64,000 nucleotides of DNA from JALORV01 sp963769745 (GTDB taxonomy: Bacteria; Pseudomonadota; Gammaproteobacteria; Burkholderiales; Burkholderiaceae_F). Of the stretch, positions 8,780-18,101 are shown piece after piece. The first letter of the stretch is position 1; each line of letters begins with the position of its first letter. The notes beneath the pieces were generated by a model. That model searched no databases, was not told the DNA's origin, and saw nothing but the letters and a program-made list of their open reading frames with translations. The stretch is taken from assembly GCA_963769745.1 (NCBI GenBank), contig CAVYNB010000041.1, positions 67,519 to 131,518 of the forward strand, written 5' to 3'. A program made the position numbers and the translations under genes.

Positions 8780-10147
8780 ATGAAGTCCGGGGAGATCTTC
8801 CAGGTCGAGATCGAGTCCCTCGACCAGGAGGGTCGCGGCGTCGGGCATCGCGAAGGCAAGGCCGTATTCGTGGAGGGCGCGCTGCCGGGCGAGCGCGCCA
8901 CCTATGAACGACGGCGCAACAAGGCCAGTTACGAGGTCGGCCGGACTGTTGCCATTGAGCGAGTCTCCGCACTGCGTGCCACGCCCCGGTGTCCCCACTT
9001 CGGGCTGGGTGCCGGTTCGTGCGGCGGCTGCTCGATGCAGCACCTCGATGCGCGTGCGCAGGTCGCGATCAAGCAGCGTGTACTCGAAGACAGCTTGTGG
9101 CATATCGGACGGCTGCGTGCGGAGCGCATGCTGCGACCCATCGCGGGACCGACGTGGAACTACCGCTATCGGGCGCGACTGACTGTTCGTGATGTCGCCA
9201 AGAAGGGCGAGGTACTGGTCGGGTTTCACGAGCGCGCCAGCAGTTTTGTTGCCGACATGACCCGCTGCGAGGTTCTTCCCGTGCGCGTCAGCGATCTGCT
9301 GGTGCCACTGCGCCGCCTGGTGGAGTCGCTGTCGCTGCGCGACCGGCTGCCGCAGATCGAACTGGCTGCGGCGGATCGGGCCGATGGCCTGCAGGTCGTG
9401 CTGGTCCTGCGCGTGCTGCAGGAGCCGACGGCGGACGATCTGTCCCGACTGCGCGAGTTTGCGGATCGGCATGCCGTGGAGTTCTGGCTGCAGCCTGGCG
9501 GACCGCACACGGCGGTGCCGTTATCGATGCAGCAACCGTCGGCATTGCGGCTCGGGTTGCCGGAATTCGGAGTGACGCTGCCGTTCACTCCAACTGACTT
9601 CACCCAGGTTAACCATCGCGTCAATGAAGCCCTGGTGAGCCGTGCCGTCCGCCTGCTGGCGCCGACGCCGCAGGAGAGCGTCGTGGACTTCTTCTGCGGC
9701 CTGGGGAATTTCACGTTGCCACTCGCGACGCGAGCCCGGCATGTGCTGGGCTACGAGGGCAGTTCGAGCCTGGTGGAGCGAGCCCGCTCTGCGGCCGAGG
9801 CGAACGCGCTGGGCGATCGCACATCTTTTGAGGCGCGCAATCTGTTCGAGTGGAGCGCAACCGACTGGGAGGCGGCGGTCGAACGCTGCGACGGGATCGA
9901 CAAAGTCCTGATCGATCCGCCCCGCGAAGGTGCGCTCGCGATCGCGCAGGTGCTGGCGGCGACTGCACGGCCGCCGGCAAGGGTGGTCTATGTCTCGTGC
10001 AATCCCGCGACGCTGGCGCGCGACTGCGCTGTCCTGGTTCATGAGGGAAACTGGATCCTGCGGGCGGCGGGCATCGTCAACATGTTCCCGCACACCTCCC
10101 ACGTGGAGTCGATCGCGATGCTGGAACCCGGCCCGGCCCGACTCTGA
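8780..10147 (+). CDS. rlmD: 23S rRNA (uracil(1939)-C5)-methyltransferase
   Basis: SAM-dependent rRNA m5U methyltransferase with a 4Fe-4S cluster, 455 aa. An N-terminal TRAM domain (about 1-60) precedes the cluster cysteines in RCPHFGLGAGSCGGCSMQHL, with a further Cys in DMTRCEVLP. The SAM motif is VVDFFCGLGNFTLPLA, and the catalytic Cys lies in VSCNPATLARD. The ATG at 8780 immediately follows the exonuclease stop. A longer in-frame extension upstream lies inside the exonuclease gene and is rejected. The four-cysteine pattern separates it from TrmA. Confidence 0.95.
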   Translation: MKSGEIFQVEIESLDQEGRGVGHREGKAVFVEGALPGERATYERRRNKASYEVGRTVAIERVSALRATPRCPHFGLGAGSCGGCSMQHLDARAQVAIKQRVLEDSLWHIGRLRAERMLRPIAGPTWNYRYRARLTVRDVAKKGEVLVGFHERASSFVADMTRCEVLPVRVSDLLVPLRRLVESLSLRDRLPQIELAAADRADGLQVVLVLRVLQEPTADDLSRLREFADRHAVEFWLQPGGPHTAVPLSMQQPSALRLGLPEFGVTLPFTPTDFTQVNHRVNEALVSRAVRLLAPTPQESVVDFFCGLGNFTLPLATRARHVLGYEGSSSLVERARSAAEANALGDRTSFEARNLFEWSATDWEAAVERCDGIDKVLIDPPREGALAIAQVLAATARPPARVVYVSCNPATLARDCAVLVHEGNWILRAAGIVNMFPHTSHVESIAMLEPGPARL

Positions 10148-10344
10148 AACGCCGGGGCGCCGGCAGCGTCGCTGGCGATCCATCGCATGTTAAAATTTTT
10201 GGCTAACTTCGATGTTGCAAGTGTTTCATTTATCGAGGTTTTCGGTTTGGCTTCCCGTAGTCTTCCCGCGGCATCTCGCCGTGGTTCACGGCGGCCGGAC
10301 TGGTCCGATCAAGAAAACGTTTAAGAAAACTAAAGGCTGAAGTC

Positions 10345-10770
10345 ATGGCGGTGGAACGCACTCTGTCGATCATCAAACCCGATGCTGTCGCGAAGAATGT
10401 GATCGGGAAAATCTACTCGCGGTTCGAGACGAACGGGCTCAAGGTCGTCGCGGCCCGCATGGCGCGGCTGTCCCGCAGTGAAGCCGAAGGCTTCTATGCG
10501 GTCCATCGCGAGCGACCGTTCTTCAAGGACCTGGTCGACTTCATGGTGTCCGGACCGGTCATGATCCAGGTGCTCGAGGGCGAAAGCGCCATCGCAAAGA
10601 ACCGGGAACTGATGGGGGCGACGGACCCGAAGAAGGCCGCCGCGGGCACGATCCGTGCGGACTTCGCAGAGAGCATCGATGCCAACGCGGTGCACGGTTC
10701 CGACGGCGAGGACACGGCGCGTATCGAGATCGGGTACTTCTTCCCGCAAATGGCGGTGTATTCGCGCTGA
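10345..10770 (+). CDS. ndk: Nucleoside diphosphate kinase
   Basis: Transfers the gamma phosphate between NTPs and NDPs to balance nucleotide pools; 141 aa, the standard length. The start ERTLSIIKPDAVAKNVIG is invariant in the family, and the catalytic His lies in NAVHGSDGEDTA. It opens the conserved ndk-rlmN-pilF-rodZ-ispG-hisS string. About 200 nt of comparatively A+T-rich DNA precede it (10148-10344), including a run TTAAAATTTTT near 10190; they presumably hold its promoter, but no clear paired hexamers could be chosen. Confidence 0.98.
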   Translation: MAVERTLSIIKPDAVAKNVIGKIYSRFETNGLKVVAARMARLSRSEAEGFYAVHRERPFFKDLVDFMVSGPVMIQVLEGESAIAKNRELMGATDPKKAAAGTIRADFAESIDANAVHGSDGEDTARIEIGYFFPQMAVYSR

Positions 10771-10781
10771 ACGAACCCTTG

Positions 10782-11897
10782 ATGGAACGCGTCAATCTTC
10801 TCGGCCTCGATGTTGCGGCGCTGACGGAATACACCGAAGCGCTCGGTGAAAAGCCGTTCCGCGCGCGCCAGCTCGCGCGCTGGATCCATCGACGCGGTGC
10901 CGGGAGCTTCGACGCGATGTCGGACCTGGCCAAGTCACTCCGGGCAAAGCTTGCGGAACACGCGGCGATCGCGGCGCCGGCCGTGGTGCGCGACTCCACC
11001 TCGTCCGACGGCACACGCAAGTGGCTGCTCGACGTCGGTGCCGGCAATGCCATCGAGACCGTCTTCATTCCGGAGGACGACCGCGGCACGTTGTGCGTTT
11101 CATCGCAGGCGGGCTGTGCAGTCAACTGTGTCTTCTGCTCGACCGGGCGCCAGGGCTTCAGTCGCAACCTGACGACGGCCGAGATCGTCGGCCAGCTGTG
11201 GTGGGCCGAGCACGCGCTGAGGCGCTCACTGGAGCTGGACACCGAAGGCGAGCGCGTCATCAGCAACGTGGTCATGATGGGCATGGGCGAGCCCCTGCAG
11301 AACTACGAAGCCCTCCTGCCGGCGTTGCGCCTCATGCTCGACGACAACGCCTACGGCCTGTCGCGACGGCGCGTGACCGTATCGACGTCGGGGATGGTGC
11401 CGCAGATCGATCGCCTCGGTGCCGATTGCCCGGTCGCGCTGGCAGTGTCGCTGCATGCGCCGAATGACGCGCTGCGCGACGAACTGGTGCCGCTCAACCG
11501 CAAGTACCCCCTGCGCGAGCTGATGGCCGCCTGCCGGCGTTACCTGCGCGTCGCGCCGCGCGACTTCATCACCTTCGAGTACGTGATGCTCGATGGCGTA
11601 AACGACGCCGATGAACAGGCCGACGAACTGGTCGCGCTGGTCCGGGATGTTCCGTGCAAGTTCAACCTGATCCCGTTCAATACCTTCCCGGACGCCGGAC
11701 TCGAGCGGTCCCCGGTCGAGCGTGTGCGCTCCTTCGCGCAGCGACTGGCCGATGCGGGCATCGTCACGACGGTGCGACGCACCCGCGGTGACGATATCGA
11801 TGCGGCCTGTGGCCAACTGGCGGGTGAGGTGCAGGACCGCACCCGACGCGTGGCGCGTGAACGTGCAATACCCATCGCTGTCGCCGATGGCCGATAA
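10782..11897 (+). CDS. rlmN: Dual-specificity 23S rRNA/tRNA adenine-C2 methyltransferase
   Basis: Radical SAM enzyme that methylates A2503 of 23S rRNA and A37 of a tRNA subset. The 371-aa product has the N-terminal accessory domain (KPFRARQLARWIHRRGAG), then the radical SAM motif CAVNCVFC (CxxxCxxC). NVVMMGMGEPLQNYEALLPA and a C-terminal Cys near DIDAACGQLAG match the catalytic cysteines of RlmN. The ATG at 10782 is preferred to the overlapping TTG at 10779. Confidence 0.96.
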   Translation: MERVNLLGLDVAALTEYTEALGEKPFRARQLARWIHRRGAGSFDAMSDLAKSLRAKLAEHAAIAAPAVVRDSTSSDGTRKWLLDVGAGNAIETVFIPEDDRGTLCVSSQAGCAVNCVFCSTGRQGFSRNLTTAEIVGQLWWAEHALRRSLELDTEGERVISNVVMMGMGEPLQNYEALLPALRLMLDDNAYGLSRRRVTVSTSGMVPQIDRLGADCPVALAVSLHAPNDALRDELVPLNRKYPLRELMAACRRYLRVAPRDFITFEYVMLDGVNDADEQADELVALVRDVPCKFNLIPFNTFPDAGLERSPVERVRSFAQRLADAGIVTTVRRTRGDDIDAACGQLAGEVQDRTRRVARERAIPIAVADGR

Positions 11898-11919
11898 CGG
11901 TATCCCCGGGAGGCTAGGC

Positions 11920-12735
11920 ATGCGAGGCGGACTGAAAACGCGGCTGCTCGTTGTGGTCTGTGCCGCCTTCATGGCGGCATGCACGACCACCACCGTCACG
12001 ACATCCAGTGGCGAAGTGGTGTCGACGACGCAGTCGGGTGGCGCGGGTGCATCGCCCGCAGTCACGAAGGGCCGGGCACGCGCGCGGGTGGAACTGGCGG
12101 CCGGCTATTTCCGCAACGGACAACTGGCCGTGGCGCTCGAGGAAGCCAAGCGCGCTGTCCAGATTGATCCGACCTTCGCGGATGCCTATGGACTGCTGGG
12201 CCTCATTTACATGGAACTCGAAGATCGACGCGCCGCCGAGGAGAATTTTCAACGCGCACTGCAACTCGATCCGTCGAATTCGGACCTGAACAACAACTAC
12301 GGGTGGTATCTGTGCCAGACCGGTCGCGAACGCGAATCGATCGCTTACTTCCAGCGTTCGCTGCGAGATCCTCTCTACGCCACTCCCGCGCGCGCAAATT
12401 TCAATGCCGGGCACTGCCTGCTTCGAGTCAAGGACTATTCCGGCGCCGAGCCCTACCTGCGCAGATCGTTAGAACTCGATGCCACCAGCGTCACCACCAA
12501 ATACGAACTCGCACGCCTGTACCTGGCGACCGGGCAGACGGATCGCGCTTCGTTCTACTACGGGCTGCTGGTGAAATCCGCCGAAGCCTCGCCCGAGACG
12601 GTCTGGCTTGGATTGAAGGTCGCGCGCGCACAGGGTGACTTGCGCACGGAAACGCGACTGGCGAGCGAACTGCGCACCCGGTTCCCCAGTTCCAAGGAGG
12701 CCGGCATGCTTGCGCGCGGGGCATTCGATGAGTGA
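11920..12735 (+). CDS. pilF: Type IV pilus biogenesis/stability lipoprotein (TPR)
   Basis: Outer-membrane lipoprotein of the PilF/PilW family that helps PilQ secretin assembly. The 271-aa product begins with a signal peptide and lipobox AFMAAC (Cys at about residue 24), followed by tandem TPR repeats from about residue 55 to the end (for example AVQIDPTFADAYGLLGLIYM and NFQRALQLDPSNSDLNNNYG). GGGAGG about 6-11 nt upstream supports the ATG at 11920. The frame is open further upstream inside rlmN. Its place between rlmN and rodZ is conserved. The stop overlaps rodZ by 8 nt. Confidence 0.9.
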   Translation: MRGGLKTRLLVVVCAAFMAACTTTTVTTSSGEVVSTTQSGGAGASPAVTKGRARARVELAAGYFRNGQLAVALEEAKRAVQIDPTFADAYGLLGLIYMELEDRRAAEENFQRALQLDPSNSDLNNNYGWYLCQTGRERESIAYFQRSLRDPLYATPARANFNAGHCLLRVKDYSGAEPYLRRSLELDATSVTTKYELARLYLATGQTDRASFYYGLLVKSAEASPETVWLGLKVARAQGDLRTETRLASELRTRFPSSKEAGMLARGAFDE

Positions 12736-13603
12736 CGATGCCGACACGGCGGCTTCCAGTGTGGACGCACAGGCATCCACGGCAGCCGAGGCGCCGCTGC
12801 CGCCCACGTCCTTCGGTGCACGCCTGCAGTGGGAACGCGAGCAGGCCGGACTGACCGTCACTGACGTCGCGGCGCGACTGCGCCTGCATCCGAACCAGAT
12901 CCGGGCCATCGAGCAGGAGTCACTCGGCGCGCTGCCCGAGCCTGCTTATGTGCGCGGTTTCGTGCGCAGCTACGCCCGCATCGTCAATGCAGATCCGGTG
13001 CCGCTGCTGGACGATCTGTCCACGAAGATTGTTCCGGCCGAACGTTCGGTCGTCGACGGGATGGCCCAGCCGCGGGACTACTCACCGGTTCGGGCCGCTG
13101 CGCGGGAACAGGCCTCGCGCCGTTTCGTCGTGCTGGGGGCAGTGCTGGTGCTGATCGCGCTGGGCGCTCTGGGCTGGTACGCGAACCGACAGCAGGCGGA
13201 AACGCGTGCAACCGTGGCGCCGACGACGCCGGCCGCGGTGCCCCCGGTCGCGACGACCCCACCGGCTGTAGTTCCTGCGGTCGCGCCTGCGTCGGTGGCG
13301 GATGCAGCGCCCGCCGCGGCGGGGTCGGCCAGCGATAGCGCGGCCGTCATGGAGCCGGTTGCGCCACCGCCGTTGCTGAAGCTCCGCTTCACCGGACCCT
13401 CGTGGGCCGAGGTCAAGGACGCCGAGGGCAAGGTGCTGCACTCACAACACAACTCGCCCGGCGCCGAATACGTCATCGAAGGCACGCCGCCGTTCTACGT
13501 CGTCATCGGTGATGCCACCAAGACGACGGTCGAAGTGCGTGGCGAAATCTTCGACATGGCGCCTCACACGAAGCAGTACGTGGCGCGCTTCACGATCAAC
13601 TGA
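12728..13603 (+). CDS. rodZ: Cytoskeleton protein RodZ-type (HTH plus DUF4115)
   Basis: Membrane protein that couples MreB to the cell-wall elongation machinery. The 291-aa product has an N-terminal Xre-like helix-turn-helix (about 22-90, LQWEREQAGLTVTDVAARLR), one transmembrane helix (about 137-155, FVVLGAVLVLIALGALGWY), a Pro/Ala/Thr/Val-rich periplasmic linker (about 160-215) and a C-terminal DUF4115 domain (last 75 residues). The ATG overlaps the pilF stop. The Pro/Ala-rich linker is normal for RodZ but makes its exact length variable. Confidence 0.92.
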   Translation: MSDDADTAASSVDAQASTAAEAPLPPTSFGARLQWEREQAGLTVTDVAARLRLHPNQIRAIEQESLGALPEPAYVRGFVRSYARIVNADPVPLLDDLSTKIVPAERSVVDGMAQPRDYSPVRAAAREQASRRFVVLGAVLVLIALGALGWYANRQQAETRATVAPTTPAAVPPVATTPPAVVPAVAPASVADAAPAAAGSASDSAAVMEPVAPPPLLKLRFTGPSWAEVKDAEGKVLHSQHNSPGAEYVIEGTPPFYVVIGDATKTTVEVRGEIFDMAPHTKQYVARFTIN

Positions 13604-13610
13604 GATCGGG

Positions 13611-14897
13611 ATGAACCAGCCGATCGAACCCCTCGACTGTCTGCCGGCGGCGGCTCGCCCGGCCCGTCGGCGGCCGACTCGGCAGGTCGAACTGCGCTGG
13701 GGTGCGCGTGTCGTGAAAATCGGGGCGGACGCTCCGGTGCTTGTGCAGTCGATGACCAACACCGACACGGCAGACGCAATTGCGACCGCCGTTCAGGTCA
13801 AGGAACTGGCTCAGGCCGGTTCCGAGGCCGTGCGCATCACGGTGAATTCTCCCGAGGCCGCGGCCGAAGTGGCTGCGGTCCGCGAGCAGCTCGATCGCAT
13901 GGGCATCGATGTGCCGTTGATCGGCGACTTCCATTACAACGGGCACAAGCTGCTCACGCAGCATCCCGGCTGTGCGCAGGCACTGTCGAAGTACCGCATC
14001 AACCCGGGCAACGTCGGCAAGGGCGTGCGGCGCGAGGACAACTTTGCACAGATGATCGAAGTGGCCTGCCGCAACGGCAAGCCGGTGCGCATCGGTGTCA
14101 ACTGGGGCTCGCTCGACCAGGAACTGCTGGCCCGCATGATGGACGAAAACGCCGCGCGCGCCGCGCCGTGGGATGCCGGCGCAGTCCTGCGCGAGGCGCT
14201 GGTGCGTTCGGCGATCGAGAATGCCGAGCGCGCCGAGGAGCTCGGACTGCCGGGCGATCGCATCTGCCTGTCGGCCAAGGTCAGCGGCGTGCAGGACCTG
14301 ATTGCCGTGTATCGCACGCTGTCGCAGCGCTGCGACTACCCGCTTCATCTCGGCCTGACCGAAGCCGGCATGGGCAGCAAGGGCATCGTGGCGTCGACCG
14401 CTGCACTTGCGGTGCTGTTGCAGGAGGGCATCGGCGACACGATACGGGTGTCGCTGACGCCGGCGCCGGGCGAGGCGCGCACGCGCGAAGTCCAGGTCGC
14501 GCAGGAAATCCTCCAGACCCTGGGCCTGCGCGCCTTCACGCCGCTGGTCGTGGCCTGCCCCGGCTGCGGACGTACGACCAGCACGTTCTTCCAGGAACTG
14601 GCTGACTCGATCCAGACCTGGCTGCGCGGCCAGATGCCGATCTGGCGCCGCGATCACCCGGGCGTGGAGTCGATGAGCGTCGCTGTCATGGGCTGCGTGG
14701 TCAACGGGCCCGGGGAAAGCAAGCATGCCAATATCGGCATCAGCCTGCCCGGCTCCGGGGAAGCGCCGGTGGCACCGGTGTTCGTCGACGGAGTTCGCAC
14801 CGTGACGCTGAAGGGCGATCACATCGCCGAGGAATTCCAGGCGATTGTCGATGACTACGTGCGCCGGAAGTACGTGCGCGCGACGACTCCGGCCTGA
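13611..14897 (+). CDS. ispG: 4-hydroxy-3-methylbut-2-en-1-yl diphosphate synthase
   Basis: 4Fe-4S enzyme of the MEP isoprenoid pathway that reduces MEcPP to HMBPP. The 428-aa length matches bacterial IspG. The TIM-barrel half begins with VLVQSMTNTDTADA. Cluster cysteines appear in VACPGCGRTT and MGCVVNGPGE, followed by the conserved acidic residue. The ATG at 13611 lies 7 nt after the rodZ stop. A rodZ-ispG-hisS order is typical of proteobacteria. Confidence 0.97.
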   Translation: MNQPIEPLDCLPAAARPARRRPTRQVELRWGARVVKIGADAPVLVQSMTNTDTADAIATAVQVKELAQAGSEAVRITVNSPEAAAEVAAVREQLDRMGIDVPLIGDFHYNGHKLLTQHPGCAQALSKYRINPGNVGKGVRREDNFAQMIEVACRNGKPVRIGVNWGSLDQELLARMMDENAARAAPWDAGAVLREALVRSAIENAERAEELGLPGDRICLSAKVSGVQDLIAVYRTLSQRCDYPLHLGLTEAGMGSKGIVASTAALAVLLQEGIGDTIRVSLTPAPGEARTREVQVAQEILQTLGLRAFTPLVVACPGCGRTTSTFFQELADSIQTWLRGQMPIWRRDHPGVESMSVAVMGCVVNGPGESKHANIGISLPGSGEAPVAPVFVDGVRTVTLKGDHIAEEFQAIVDDYVRRKYVRATTPA

Positions 14898-14903
14898 CCG
14901 ACG

Positions 14904-16241
14904 ATGGCCACTCGCAAACTTGCCGGTGTGCGCGGCATGAACGACCTGTTGCCGGCCGACTCCGCACTGTGGGAGTGGTTCGAGGCGCGTGTTGCCGACT
15001 GGCTCAAGAGCTACGGCTATCAGCAGATCCGCACGCCGATCGTCGAACATACGGAGCTCTTCGTGCGCGGCATCGGCGAGGTCACCGACATCGTCGAGAA
15101 GGAGATGTACTCCTTCGAGGACAAACTCAACGGCGAGAAACTGACGCTCAGGCCCGAATTCACCGCCGGCGTGATCCGCGCGGTGGTCGAGCACAACCTC
15201 ACCTACGACGCCCCCAAGCGTGTCTGGTCGATGGGACCCGTGTTCCGGCACGAGCGTCCACAGCGCGGACGCTACCGGCAGTTCTACCAGGTCAACGTGG
15301 AGGCGGTCGGCTTCGCGGGTCCGGATATCGATGCCGAGCTGATCGTCATGCTGGCGCGTCTCTGGAAGATCCTCGGGATCGACCGCATTGGCCGCGTGCG
15401 GCTCGAGATCAACTGCCTCGGGCAGGCCGATGAGCGGGCGCGGCACCGCGCCGACCTGATCGCGCATCTGTCTCGACACGAGTCCCGGCTTGACGCCGAA
15501 GCCCGGCGCCGACTGCACACGAACCCGCTGCGCATCCTGGACAGCAAGAATCCGGACCTGGCGGAGGTCATTGCCCTCGCGCCTCGCATCACCGACTACC
15601 TCGGTGACGAATCGCGTGCCCACTTCGAGGGCCTGCAGTCGCTGCTGCGGGCGGCCGGCATCGAGTTCACCGTCAACCCGCGCATGGTGCGCGGACTCGA
15701 CTACTACAACCTCACGGTGTTCGAGTGGATCACCGACGCACTCGGGGCGCAGGGGACGCTGTGCGGCGGGGGCCGTTACGACCCGCTGATCGAACGCCTG
15801 GGTGGCAAACCGACGCCGGGCATCGGTTTCGGCATGGGCATCGAGCGCGTCATCGAACTTCTGCGCGAGAGCGCGTCGGTCGATGTGAACGCGGCCACCG
15901 ATGCCTATGTCCTGCATCAGGGCGGGGTGACGCAGCAGCCGGCCTTCCTGCTCGCCGAGCGACTGCGGGACGCCGGCATCGACGTGATCCTGCATGCGGG
16001 CGATGCCAGCCTGAAATCGCAGATGAAGAAGGCCGATGCGAGTGGCGCCGAATATGCCGTGATCGTCGGCGAGGCCGAGGCAGTGGCCGGTGCGGCGGCG
16101 GTGAAAGCGCTGCGCGCTGCCAATCCGTCCGTGCCATTTTCCGAGCAGCGTATCGTGCCGCTCGACCAGATTCCCGAGGCGCTGGTGGACGCGCTGACAC
16201 GCAACGACGACGAACAGGAAGACGATGGCGTACGACCTTGA
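14904..16241 (+). CDS. hisS: Histidine--tRNA ligase
   Basis: Class II synthetase that charges tRNA-His, 445 aa. Motif 2 region is VWSMGPVFRHERPQRGRYRQ. HisA motifs are MVRGLDYYNLTVFEW and LCGGGRYDPLIERLGG, and motif 3 is GIGFGMGIERVIELL. A C-terminal anticodon-binding alpha/beta domain covers about 340-440. It carries the catalytic motifs, unlike the paralogue HisZ encoded at 23.4 kb. Its end overlaps yfgM by 17 nt, suggesting translational coupling. Confidence 0.97.
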   Translation: MATRKLAGVRGMNDLLPADSALWEWFEARVADWLKSYGYQQIRTPIVEHTELFVRGIGEVTDIVEKEMYSFEDKLNGEKLTLRPEFTAGVIRAVVEHNLTYDAPKRVWSMGPVFRHERPQRGRYRQFYQVNVEAVGFAGPDIDAELIVMLARLWKILGIDRIGRVRLEINCLGQADERARHRADLIAHLSRHESRLDAEARRRLHTNPLRILDSKNPDLAEVIALAPRITDYLGDESRAHFEGLQSLLRAAGIEFTVNPRMVRGLDYYNLTVFEWITDALGAQGTLCGGGRYDPLIERLGGKPTPGIGFGMGIERVIELLRESASVDVNAATDAYVLHQGGVTQQPAFLLAERLRDAGIDVILHAGDASLKSQMKKADASGAEYAVIVGEAEAVAGAAAVKALRAANPSVPFSEQRIVPLDQIPEALVDALTRNDDEQEDDGVRP

Positions 16242-16863
16242 AGAACAAGAGCAACTGGCCGAGCTGAAGGCCTGGTGGCAGAAGTACGGCAACCTGGTGT
16301 TGACCGCGGTGACTGCCGTGCTGCTGGCGTTCGCTGCCTACAACGGCTGGCGCTGGTACGAGCGCGAACAGGCCAGGTCGGCGGCGGGCATCTATGGCCA
16401 GCTGGAGCAGGCCGTACAGGCGCGCGACGCCGCCAAGGTGCAGACACTGGCAAGTTCGATCGTGGAGCACTACGGACGCTCCATCTACGCCGTGCTGGGA
16501 GCGCTGCAGGCGGCGAAGCTGAATGCGGAGAGCGGTGATCTGCCGAAGGCGGTCGAACAGCTGCGCTGGGTCATCGACAAGTCGGGACACGACGAGCTGA
16601 CCATGATTGCGCGCGTCCGCCTGGCCGGTGTCCTGCTCGACGAGAAGAAATACGACCAGGCATTGCAGGCGCTGAACTTCGATGCTCCCGCGACCTATCT
16701 GCCGACGGTGCTGGACCGGCGCGGTGACGTGCTGGCAGCACAGAACAAGAACGAAGAGGCGCGTGCCGCCTACGCGGAAGCGCTCGCCAAGGCGGATGCC
16801 CAGCATCCGCTGCGGGCCATCATCCAGCTCAAGCTCGACGCGCTGCCGCCGGCGACATCATGA
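16225..16863 (+). CDS. yfgM: YfgM-type tetratricopeptide membrane protein
   Basis: A 212-aa inner-membrane protein with a short cytoplasmic N-terminus rich in acidic residues and one transmembrane helix (about 26-46, NLVLTAVTAVLLAFAAYNGW). The periplasmic domain is DUF2133/TPR_21 with TPR-like helices. YfgM is an ancillary SecYEG/PpiD-associated chaperone in E. coli. Position between hisS and bamB is conserved and strengthens the call. It overlaps hisS upstream, and its TGA overlaps the bamB ATG. Confidence 0.93.
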   Translation: MAYDLEEQEQLAELKAWWQKYGNLVLTAVTAVLLAFAAYNGWRWYEREQARSAAGIYGQLEQAVQARDAAKVQTLASSIVEHYGRSIYAVLGALQAAKLNAESGDLPKAVEQLRWVIDKSGHDELTMIARVRLAGVLLDEKKYDQALQALNFDAPATYLPTVLDRRGDVLAAQNKNEEARAAYAEALAKADAQHPLRAIIQLKLDALPPATS

Positions 16864-18056
16864 CCGTCGTGGAGCGCCGTTTGCAGCAGCACCTTGCCGC
16901 CGGCGCCGGTCGTGCGCTGTCGGTATCGCTCGTTTGCCTGGTGCTGGCCGGTTGTTCCTCCATGCCGTCCTGGATGCCGTCGTGGCTGGGGGGCTCGCCG
17001 AGCAGGTCGGCGGAGCCCGCGCCGCTGGTCGAGTTCTCGCCTTCGCTGACGCCCCAGGTGGCCTGGCGCACCAATGTCGGATCGTCGCGCAACGCGGTCC
17101 TGCAGCCGGCGGTGCTCGAAAACGCCATCTACGCAGCGAGCGCGAGCGGGTCGGTGGTGCGGATCGGCCCGAACGGTGAAACAGTGTGGCGCACGGAGAC
17201 GAACGTCGCGATCTCCGGCGGCGTCGGCAGTGACGGATTCGTGGTCGCGGTCGGCAGTGCGCGCGGCGAAGTCATTACCCTCGGCGCAGACGGCAAGGAA
17301 CTCTGGCGCGCCCAGGTGAGCGGAGTCGTGCAGTCGCCGCCGTTGGTGGGTCGGGGACTGGTCATCGTGCGCGCTTCCGATCACCGGATTTCGGCGTTTG
17401 ATTCCACCAGCGGCAAGCGCCGCTGGAACTATCAGCGCACGACGCCGGCACTGACGCTGCAGTCGCCCACTGAGATGGCCTTTGCCGGTGAGCTGGTCGC
17501 TGCGGGTTTTCCCAGCGGGCGGCTGGTGATGCTGGCTGCGGCAAACGGCACCGTGCGCTGGGACGTCCCGGTCGCGGAGCCGCGCGGTTCGTCCGAAGTC
17601 GAGCGCCTGACCGATGTCATCGGCGCGCCGCTGGCGATCGGCGGCGACGTTTGCGCGGCGGCCTATCAGGGCCGGGTGGCGTGCTTCGAGGCGAGCAATG
17701 GCAACCTGCGCTGGGCGCGCGACCTCTCGGCCGGGTCCGGGGTCGGTGGCGACGCCCGTCGAATCTACGCGGTCGACGCCAAGTCGAACGTGGTCGCGTT
17801 CTCGTCTGCGACCGGTGCGAATGCCTGGCGGCAGGAAAAGCTGCTCAACCGGGACCTGACCACGCCACTGGCGCTGCGGCGCGCAGTGGTCGTCGGCGAC
17901 TTTGCCGGGTATGTCCACTTTCTTTCGCCGGACGATGGAGCCTTCCTTGCGCGAGTTGCCCTGGGCAGTGAGATCAACGCGGCGCCGCGTGCGTTCGGCG
18001 GCGGGGCGATCGTGCAGACCCAGGACGGTACCGTTGCACTGCTGACCGTCGAGTGA
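16860..18056 (+). CDS. bamB: Outer membrane protein assembly factor BamB
   Basis: Lipoprotein of the BAM complex that helps BamA insert outer-membrane beta-barrels. The 398-aa product has a signal peptide with lipobox LVLAGC, a short linker, and an eight-bladed PQQ-like beta-propeller with repeated blade motifs such as AISGGVGSDGFVVAVGSARG and VYAVDAKS-type turns. The ATG overlaps the yfgM stop as ATGA. The order yfgM-bamB-der is conserved widely in beta- and gammaproteobacteria. Confidence 0.95.
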   Translation: MTVVERRLQQHLAAGAGRALSVSLVCLVLAGCSSMPSWMPSWLGGSPSRSAEPAPLVEFSPSLTPQVAWRTNVGSSRNAVLQPAVLENAIYAASASGSVVRIGPNGETVWRTETNVAISGGVGSDGFVVAVGSARGEVITLGADGKELWRAQVSGVVQSPPLVGRGLVIVRASDHRISAFDSTSGKRRWNYQRTTPALTLQSPTEMAFAGELVAAGFPSGRLVMLAAANGTVRWDVPVAEPRGSSEVERLTDVIGAPLAIGGDVCAAAYQGRVACFEASNGNLRWARDLSAGSGVGGDARRIYAVDAKSNVVAFSSATGANAWRQEKLLNRDLTTPLALRRAVVVGDFAGYVHFLSPDDGAFLARVALGSEINAAPRAFGGGAIVQTQDGTVALLTVE

Positions 18057-18101
18057 CGCGGCCCGGCAGCGTGATCCGACCGAACCCTTGAACCGCGTCC
18101 G

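Noticed and set aside
13596..16292. Antisense open frame of 898 codons across ispG-hisS
   Set aside because: It mirrors strongly conserved sense genes; long antisense frames are expected in this G+C-rich sequence. The same holds for the frames at 16770-19526 and 39998-42712 and for 140-1780.
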